DNA of 15,120 nt from Myxococcales bacterium UBA1660. Lineage in GTDB: Bacteria; Myxococcota_A; Polyangia; Polyangiales; Houyiibacteriaceae. Shown here one piece after another: positions 8,625 to 15,120 of this stretch (position 1 is the stretch's first letter; each line of letters begins with the position of its first letter). Where the stretch lies: the NCBI GenBank assembly GCA_002320815.1, contig DCLA01000024.1, positions 65,401-80,520 on the forward strand, in the 5' to 3' direction. The notes beneath the pieces were generated by a model that was given only the letters and a program-made list of their open reading frames with translations, was not told the origin of the DNA and did not search any database. Made by a program: the position numbers and the translations under genes.

Positions 8625-10319
8625 ATGAGCAAGGAGTGGCGTACATCGCCGGACCACGAGAACACCGGCTGGCCCAAGGGCATCCGCTACATCGTGGGAA
8701 ACGAGGTCTGCGAGCGGTTCAGCTACTACGGCATGCGGGCCATCCTCACGGTCCACCTGGTCGCGCTCTACGCGCTGAGCGGGCAGACCGAGCAGGAGGC
8801 CAGCGACTCCGCGACTGCCGCGTACCACCTCTTCGCGGGCGCCGTATACGCCTTCCCGATGATCGGCGCGATCCTCGCCGACCGCTACTGGGGCAAGTAC
8901 AAGACCATCCTCTGGCTCTCGCTGATGTACTGCGTGGGCCACGGCGTCCTGGCGGTGGCGGACATCCCCGAGGATCCCGACCTGCGGCTCAACCTGGTCT
9001 TCTTGGGCCTCGGCTGCATCGCCGTCGGCGCCGGCGGCATCAAGCCCTGCGTCTCCGCCAACGTCGGCGACCAGTTCGGCCGGAAGAACTGGTTCCGGGT
9101 CCAGACCGTCTATCAGGTCTTCTATTTCTCCATCAACTTCGGCTCCTTCTTCGCCACCCTGCTGATCCCCTGGATCCGCGGCGACGGCACGGAGCTCTGG
9201 CGCACCTCGCTGGCCTTCGGGATCCCCGGGATCCTCATGGCCATCGCGACCTTCTTCTTCTGGTTGGGCCGCCACGAGTTCGTCCACGTCCCGCCGCGCC
9301 CCGGCGGCAAGCTGGGGCTCATGGACACCGTCGCCGGCGCGGTGATGTTCATGGCCATCGGCCACCTCTTCGTCACGCCCGCCGAGTGGGGCTGGCTGGT
9401 GCGCATCGGCATGAGCGTGGGCTTCCTGGTCCTCGGCCTGATGCTCTTCTTCTCGCGGCAGCGCACCGCCCCCGACGACGGCTTCCTGGCCATCTTCCTC
9501 TACGACCTGAAAGTGAAGCTCGGCGGCTCCCGCGAGGCGCCCGTCGAGGGCCACGACGCGGAGGCCGCCGAGGACAGCCCGCTGCGGAAGCCGAGCCTCT
9601 GGGCGCGCTTCTGGGAGCCGGCCATCGAGCGCTACGGCATGGCCGCCACCGAGGGCCCCTACGCGGTCTTCAAGATCTGCACGATCTTCATCTTCATCCC
9701 CATCTTCTGGGCCATCTTCGACCAGCACGGCTCCACCTGGATCCTCCAGGCGCAGTCCATGGACACCCACATGTTCGGCGTGGAGGTCCGCCCCGAGCAG
9801 GTGGCCGCGGCCAACCCGCTGATGGTCATGGCGCTGATCCCGCTGATGAACCTGGTCTACAAGGGCAGCGCCAAGCTCGGCTTCGAGTGGACCCCGCTGC
9901 GCCGCATGGTCATCGGCATCGCCGTCGCCGGCGCCTCCTTCGCCGTGGCCGCCGTGGCCCAGCACCGCATCGACGCCCAGGGCGACGGCGTGGTGAGCAT
10001 CTGGTGGCAGGTGCTGGCCTACCTGATCCTCACCACCAGCGAGGTGCTGGTCTCCATCACCGCGCTCGAGTTCGCCTACACCCAGGCGCCCAAGCGGATG
10101 AAGTCGGTGGTCATGGGTCTGTTCATGCTGACCATCACCCTCGGCAACCTCTTCGTCTCGCTGCTGACCGCCGCGAAGGACGGCATGGCCTCGCTGCTCG
10201 GCGGCGAGTTCGGCCAAGCCGAGTTCTTCTGGTTCTTCTGCTGGACCGCGGTCATCGTCTCGGTCCTGATGGCCGTCCGCGCCAAGTTCTACGTGCGCCG
10301 CGACTACACCCAGGACTGA
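8625..10319 (+). CDS. POT-family proton/peptide transporter, PepT-like
   Basis: A 564-residue inner-membrane transporter of the proton-dependent oligopeptide transporter family (POT/PTR2, SLC15-like, major facilitator fold). It imports di- and tripeptides with protons. The signature E-x-x-E-R-F-x-Y-Y-G is intact (Glu27 to Gly36), followed by GAGGIKPCVSANVGDQF (136-152) and FYFSINFG (166-173). FWAIFDQHGSTWILQAQSMD, after a charged cytoplasmic loop near residues 300-330, is the pattern seen in animal PepT-type members. TSEVLVSITALEFAYTQAP near the C-terminus is also typical. Length and about 12-14 hydrophobic segments fit. The ATG at 8625 has GGGAG four bases upstream. A second POT gene begins 25 bp after its stop, so the two are probably one operon. 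Exact substrate range is unknown. Confidence 0.95.
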   Translation: MSKEWRTSPDHENTGWPKGIRYIVGNEVCERFSYYGMRAILTVHLVALYALSGQTEQEASDSATAAYHLFAGAVYAFPMIGAILADRYWGKYKTILWLSLMYCVGHGVLAVADIPEDPDLRLNLVFLGLGCIAVGAGGIKPCVSANVGDQFGRKNWFRVQTVYQVFYFSINFGSFFATLLIPWIRGDGTELWRTSLAFGIPGILMAIATFFFWLGRHEFVHVPPRPGGKLGLMDTVAGAVMFMAIGHLFVTPAEWGWLVRIGMSVGFLVLGLMLFFSRQRTAPDDGFLAIFLYDLKVKLGGSREAPVEGHDAEAAEDSPLRKPSLWARFWEPAIERYGMAATEGPYAVFKICTIFIFIPIFWAIFDQHGSTWILQAQSMDTHMFGVEVRPEQVAAANPLMVMALIPLMNLVYKGSAKLGFEWTPLRRMVIGIAVAGASFAVAAVAQHRIDAQGDGVVSIWWQVLAYLILTTSEVLVSITALEFAYTQAPKRMKSVVMGLFMLTITLGNLFVSLLTAAKDGMASLLGGEFGQAEFFWFFCWTAVIVSVLMAVRAKFYVRRDYTQD

Positions 10320-10344
10320 TCGCTCCCTCCGCTTCGACGACACC

Positions 10345-11751
<1,407 letters not shown>

Positions 11752-11758
11752 CCGGGCG

Positions 11759-12880
11759 ATGGGGGCGACGAACGAGAGCCGGCGCGAGACCGGCGTCGAC
11801 GTCGCCCGCGCCCTCGCCTCGCTGCTGATGATCCAGGGCCACGCCTTCCACGGCTGGGCCTCACCCGCGGCGCGCGGCACCGGCGCCTACGGGTTCACAC
11901 GCCTCCTGGGGACCTTCCCCCTGCCTGCCTTCCTGGTCCTCGCCGGGGCCGCCTTGGTCCTGCGCCTCCGCGCGGCGCGCGCTCGCCACGAGGACCCGGC
12001 GCGCGTCCGCGCGGCCCTGGTGCGCCGGGGCTTCGTGGTGCTCGGCTGGGGCTACCTGCTCTCGCTGGCCTACGCGCTCCTCGACGGCGGCCTGCGGCCC
12101 GAGGTGCTGCTGCGCGCCGACGTCCTCCACGTCATCGGCCTGAGCATCGCCCTCGCTGCGGCCCTCGGGGTCACGAGCCGCGCGCCGGGCGCGCCGGGCG
12201 CGCCGGGCAGGCTGGGCGCGCGGGGCAACGAGCCCCATGGCCGAGTGGACCCCCGCGCCTTCGCCCTCCGCGCCGCCGGCGTCGGGCTCCTCTTCGCCGT
12301 GCTCTGTCCGCCCCTGAGCGCCTGGAGCGCGAGCGTGACGGGCCCGCTGCGCTACCCCCTGGGCCTCCTCCTCGACGTCCCGGGGAGCGGCCTGATGCCG
12401 CTGATCCCCCTCTTCGGATGGCTCGCCCTCGGCGCCCTGGTCATGGCGGCCACCGGCGACCGACTCTCGCGACCCCTCGTGGCCGCCGCGCTCTTGCTCG
12501 GGGGCCTCGCCGTGAAAGTCGCGGCCGGCGCCCTGGTCGCGCCCCTCGCCGACGTCGGGCCCGGCCCGGGCCGCGCGTCCTGGGCCATCGTGCCCAACCT
12601 CGTCGAACTGGGCGGTGCCGGCGTCGCCGTGCTCGGCGCCGGCGGCCTCCTCGCCCCCCACCTCCGGGGCTGGCTCCGGCGGTGGACCCTGCGCATCGGC
12701 CGCGGCTCCCTCTTCCTCTACGCCGTCCACATCCCCTTCTGCTACGGCCGCCTGGGCGCGCCCTTCCGCCACCGCCTCACCATGGCCCAGGCCACCCTCG
12801 GCGTCGTGGCCCTCACCGCCGCCAGCATCGCCGCCCTCGCCCTCCGCACCCGCCTCCGCCGCGGAACCAACTTGCTCTAG
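11759..12880 (+). CDS. HGSNAT/DUF1624-like membrane acyltransferase
   Basis: A 373-residue multi-pass membrane protein that resembles the heparan-alpha-glucosaminide N-acetyltransferase/DUF1624 group. These use acetyl-CoA to acetylate sugars across a membrane. Signs are the N-terminal GVDVARALASLLMIQGHAF (12-30, with Asp14 and His28), PLPAFLVLAGAALVLRLR (54-71), RRGFVVLGWGYL (89-100) and VLHVIGLSIALA (122-133). About ten hydrophobic segments follow, and a late YAVHIPF (321-327) has a His inside a membrane helix. An acyltransferase-3-type protein is the main alternative. The loop at residues 141-156 is encoded by three copies of a 9-bp repeat. The ATG lies 7 bp after the preceding POT stop, so co-transcription is likely. 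No strong ribosome binding site was seen. Substrate unknown. Confidence 0.65.
   Translation: MGATNESRRETGVDVARALASLLMIQGHAFHGWASPAARGTGAYGFTRLLGTFPLPAFLVLAGAALVLRLRAARARHEDPARVRAALVRRGFVVLGWGYLLSLAYALLDGGLRPEVLLRADVLHVIGLSIALAAALGVTSRAPGAPGAPGRLGARGNEPHGRVDPRAFALRAAGVGLLFAVLCPPLSAWSASVTGPLRYPLGLLLDVPGSGLMPLIPLFGWLALGALVMAATGDRLSRPLVAAALLLGGLAVKVAAGALVAPLADVGPGPGRASWAIVPNLVELGGAGVAVLGAGGLLAPHLRGWLRRWTLRIGRGSLFLYAVHIPFCYGRLGAPFRHRLTMAQATLGVVALTAASIAALALRTRLRRGTNLL
12181..12207 (+). repeat. Three tandem copies of a 9-bp unit
   Basis: CGCGCCGGG occurs three times without change inside the membrane acyltransferase gene. It encodes a Gly-Ala-Pro repeat in a loop between membrane segments (residues 141-150). 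Since the unit is nine bases, gain or loss of copies keeps the frame and only changes loop length. Confidence 0.9.
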
Positions 12881-12921
12881 GGACGCACTTGCCAACTCGA
12901 GCAGCGATGCTGGGCCCGACT

Positions 12922-12950
12922 TTCTTCGCGCGCTCGCCGGAATGTACTAG
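12922..12950 (+). promoter_or_regulatory. Weak candidate promoter for 461-residue lipoprotein
   Basis: TACTAG (12945-12950) preceded directly by TG is a plausible -10. TTCTTC (12922-12927) lies 17 bases upstream but matches the -35 consensus poorly. This is the most AT-rich patch of the 108-bp spacer 12881-12988, which otherwise shows only a 4-bp hairpin CAGC-GAT-GCTG at 12902-12912. Confidence 0.25.
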
Positions 12951-12988
12951 GCCCTCTCCGACGTCCGCCCCGGCCCGACGTCTCTCCC

Positions 12989-14374
12989 ATGCGCCGCCTC
13001 GTCTTCATCCTCCTCGCCCTCCCCGTCGTCGCCTGCGACTGCGGTCGCGAGGGTGGCATCGGCGCCGCGCGCTCGGGCGACATCCCTCCGGCGCCCGAGC
13101 CCCCGCCGCGCAGCGAGCCCGCCCGGCCCCGCTTCCCCGGCTACCCGCTGGTGGACACGTCGCACCTCGGCCAGGCCCCCGCGCGCTACGCCCACGTGGT
13201 CCCGCGGCTCAGCCCGCCCACCGGCTTCCGCTTCCGGAACCTCATCTACGAAGCGAACAACATGACCCTCCGGGGTCCCCGCGGGGACGACGAGTTCTAC
13301 GAGTCCACCGGCCACGAGATCGCCGAGCGCTGGCGCGAGGCCGCCGCGGGGGTGCGCAAGGTCTTCGTCCTCCGCGACGCGCTCTTCAGCCAGCAGGACC
13401 ACCCCATCGACCACGACCCGGTGGCGGTGATGATGCCGCCCAGCTGGGTCTCCGTCGCGGTGGCCGAGGCCATGGGGGGCCGCACCATCGAGCCCGTCCA
13501 GGCGCCGCCCGTCGAGGACGACGACGCCTGGGAGGCCATCGACACCCCGCGGCAGCTCTTCGGCTCCTTCCCCTACAGCGACCGCCTCCACGAGGAGGCC
13601 ACTCGGCCACGCACGGTCCTCGCGCCCGAGCGCCTGCGGGTGACCAACGCCCGCCGCACCGTGCGCTCCCTCGCCGCGGACGCCCAGGCGATGATCGACG
13701 CGGCCGCCGACGGGCCCGCCGCCGTGGCCGACGCCGGCGCCGAGCGCATCTCGCTGAGCGACCGCCTCTACTTCGGCGAGCGGCTCCGCCGCGAGAACAT
13801 CATCCTCATCTCGGTGGAGAACCCCAACGGCCACGAGCTCGTGGAGGAGGCCAAGGGGCTCCGGGTCCACGGCCGCGATCTCCCCGACGAAGCCGTCCAG
13901 CTCGCGCTCCGGGCCATCTACCGCCGCCGCCTCGCCGACGGGGACCTGGCCGTCGAGCGCTACGACCTCGGACGCCGCGAGGAGCGCCAGCGCGCGATCG
14001 CCATGCTCGAGGCGGTGATCCCCAACGAGGGCGAGCGCGCGCCCGGCGAGAGCCGCCTCTGGCTCTGGGTCCACGGCGGCCTCGACGCCCGCGGGACCAG
14101 CGGCCGGGACGCGACGCCGTTCATCCAGGGCTTCCGCGCCGACGTCGCCGAGGCGAACGTCGACGTGGACCGGCTGGACTATCTCTCCAAGCCTCACGTG
14201 CGCATCGGCGGCTCCCACGTGGCCATGCAGCTCGACGCCATGGCTCGGCGTTACGGCAATCTGGACCTACCCCTCAGCCTGAACGTGGGCAGTCCCTTCT
14301 TGGGACGTCTCTTCGAGGAGCTGGAGGAGCGCCGCATCCGGCGCGAGGCCCGAGAGCGCGCCCAACAGGAGTAA
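12989..14374 (+). CDS. Large putative lipoprotein of unknown function
   Basis: A 461-residue lipoprotein that I do not recognise. The signal peptide ends in lipobox VVAC at Cys16. The mature N-terminus is Cys-Asp-Cys: Asp at +2 is the E. coli signal for retention in the inner membrane, so this protein may face the periplasm from the inner membrane. Pro-rich residues 32-50 form a linker. The body is hydrophilic and mixed alpha/beta, with Glu/Arg-rich helices (residues 220-240, 300-345), a Trp pair in RLWLWVHGGL (356-365) and GSHVAMQLDAMARRYG (408-423). The last 25 residues (LFEELEERRIRREARERAQQ) look like a charged coiled-coil helix. No catalytic motif is evident. The ATG at 12989 starts directly at the signal peptide; no Shine-Dalgarno sequence was seen. 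It stands alone between spacers of about 108 bp on each side. Confidence 0.78.
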   Translation: MRRLVFILLALPVVACDCGREGGIGAARSGDIPPAPEPPPRSEPARPRFPGYPLVDTSHLGQAPARYAHVVPRLSPPTGFRFRNLIYEANNMTLRGPRGDDEFYESTGHEIAERWREAAAGVRKVFVLRDALFSQQDHPIDHDPVAVMMPPSWVSVAVAEAMGGRTIEPVQAPPVEDDDAWEAIDTPRQLFGSFPYSDRLHEEATRPRTVLAPERLRVTNARRTVRSLAADAQAMIDAAADGPAAVADAGAERISLSDRLYFGERLRRENIILISVENPNGHELVEEAKGLRVHGRDLPDEAVQLALRAIYRRRLADGDLAVERYDLGRREERQRAIAMLEAVIPNEGERAPGESRLWLWVHGGLDARGTSGRDATPFIQGFRADVAEANVDVDRLDYLSKPHVRIGGSHVAMQLDAMARRYGNLDLPLSLNVGSPFLGRLFEELEERRIRREARERAQQE

Positions 14375-14393
14375 GGACATCCCGAACGCACCC

Positions 14394-14423
14394 CTCGATT
14401 CGTTCCCATCGAGTGAGAGTTTT
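14394..14423 (+). terminator. Weak candidate terminator
   Basis: CTCGAT (14394-14399) pairs with ATCGAG (14408-14413) across an 8-base loop, 20 bases after the stop of the lipoprotein. TTTT follows at 14420-14423 and then CCTTCTT. The stem is only 6 bp and the T-run begins 6 bases late, so it is a poor match to a Rho-independent terminator, though it lies in the right place in an unusually low-GC spacer. Confidence 0.25.
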
Positions 14424-14481
14424 CCTTCTTACCCAGGTGCATGACGCATCACGTCGTGGCATCGTCGGGATCACTTCGAAT

Positions 14482-15120
<639 letters not shown>

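Noticed and set aside
8408..8683. 92-codon upstream extension of the minus-strand lipoprotein
   Set aside because: It would place charged, Gly/Arg-rich residues before a clear signal peptide and overlap the start of the divergent transporter. ATG 8407 is preferred.
14379..14471. 7-bp inverted repeat ATCCCGA / TCGGGAT in the last spacer
   Set aside because: The arms are 79 bases apart and short; chance is the simplest explanation.

Overview
The window is a very GC-rich stretch (about 70% or more by eye) from a bacterial chromosome. Codons end almost always in G or C, which also makes long shadow frames on the opposite strand. Three lipoproteins, a polysaccharide-type flippase and glycosyltransferase pair, two peptide transporters and an NtrC-type regulator suggest a Gram-negative with a large, regulation-rich genome. 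A member of Myxococcota (Polyangia or Sandaracinus-like) would fit, but that is inference from style and not from a marker gene. No rRNA, tRNA, CRISPR array, transposase, integrase or attachment site was seen.

Region 1 (1-4856) is a purine-biosynthesis block. A 143-residue protein of unknown function is followed by purQ and purL, the glutaminase and synthetase subunits of FGAM synthase, and then a small lipoprotein. purQ/purL and purL/lipoprotein both join by a 4-base GTGA stop/start overlap, so the three are probably translated in a coupled way. purS, the third subunit expected with this small PurL, is not in the window. A small NAD(P)-binding reductase-like protein follows. The unknown gene and purQ both lack a Shine-Dalgarno sequence and have an extended -10-like motif 6-8 bases before the start codon, which suggests leaderless transcripts.

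Region 2 (4855-7645) opens with a 36-bp direct repeat in two copies that begins inside the reductase stop codon. It continues with a polysaccharide flippase and a family 4 glycosyltransferase, probably parts of a surface-glycan pathway. A strong hairpin fills the gap between these two genes and covers the ribosome binding site and first start base of the glycosyltransferase.

Region 3 (7739-12880) has a minus-strand lipoprotein divergent from two adjacent POT-family peptide transporters of different subtypes. The best promoter in the window lies in the shared 217-bp spacer. A multi-pass membrane protein resembling HGSNAT/DUF1624 acetyltransferases follows 7 bp after the second transporter.

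Region 4 (12881-15120) has a 461-residue lipoprotein of unknown function with an Asp at +2 of the mature protein. The last gene is a sigma-54-dependent response regulator cut off by the window edge within its AAA+ domain.

Most of the window looks like ordinary core and accessory genome. I found no convincing evidence of a new multi-gene system. The items most worth checking are the 36-bp repeat, the start-codon hairpin, the leaderless-type starts, the mixed POT pair and the unknown lipoproteins.
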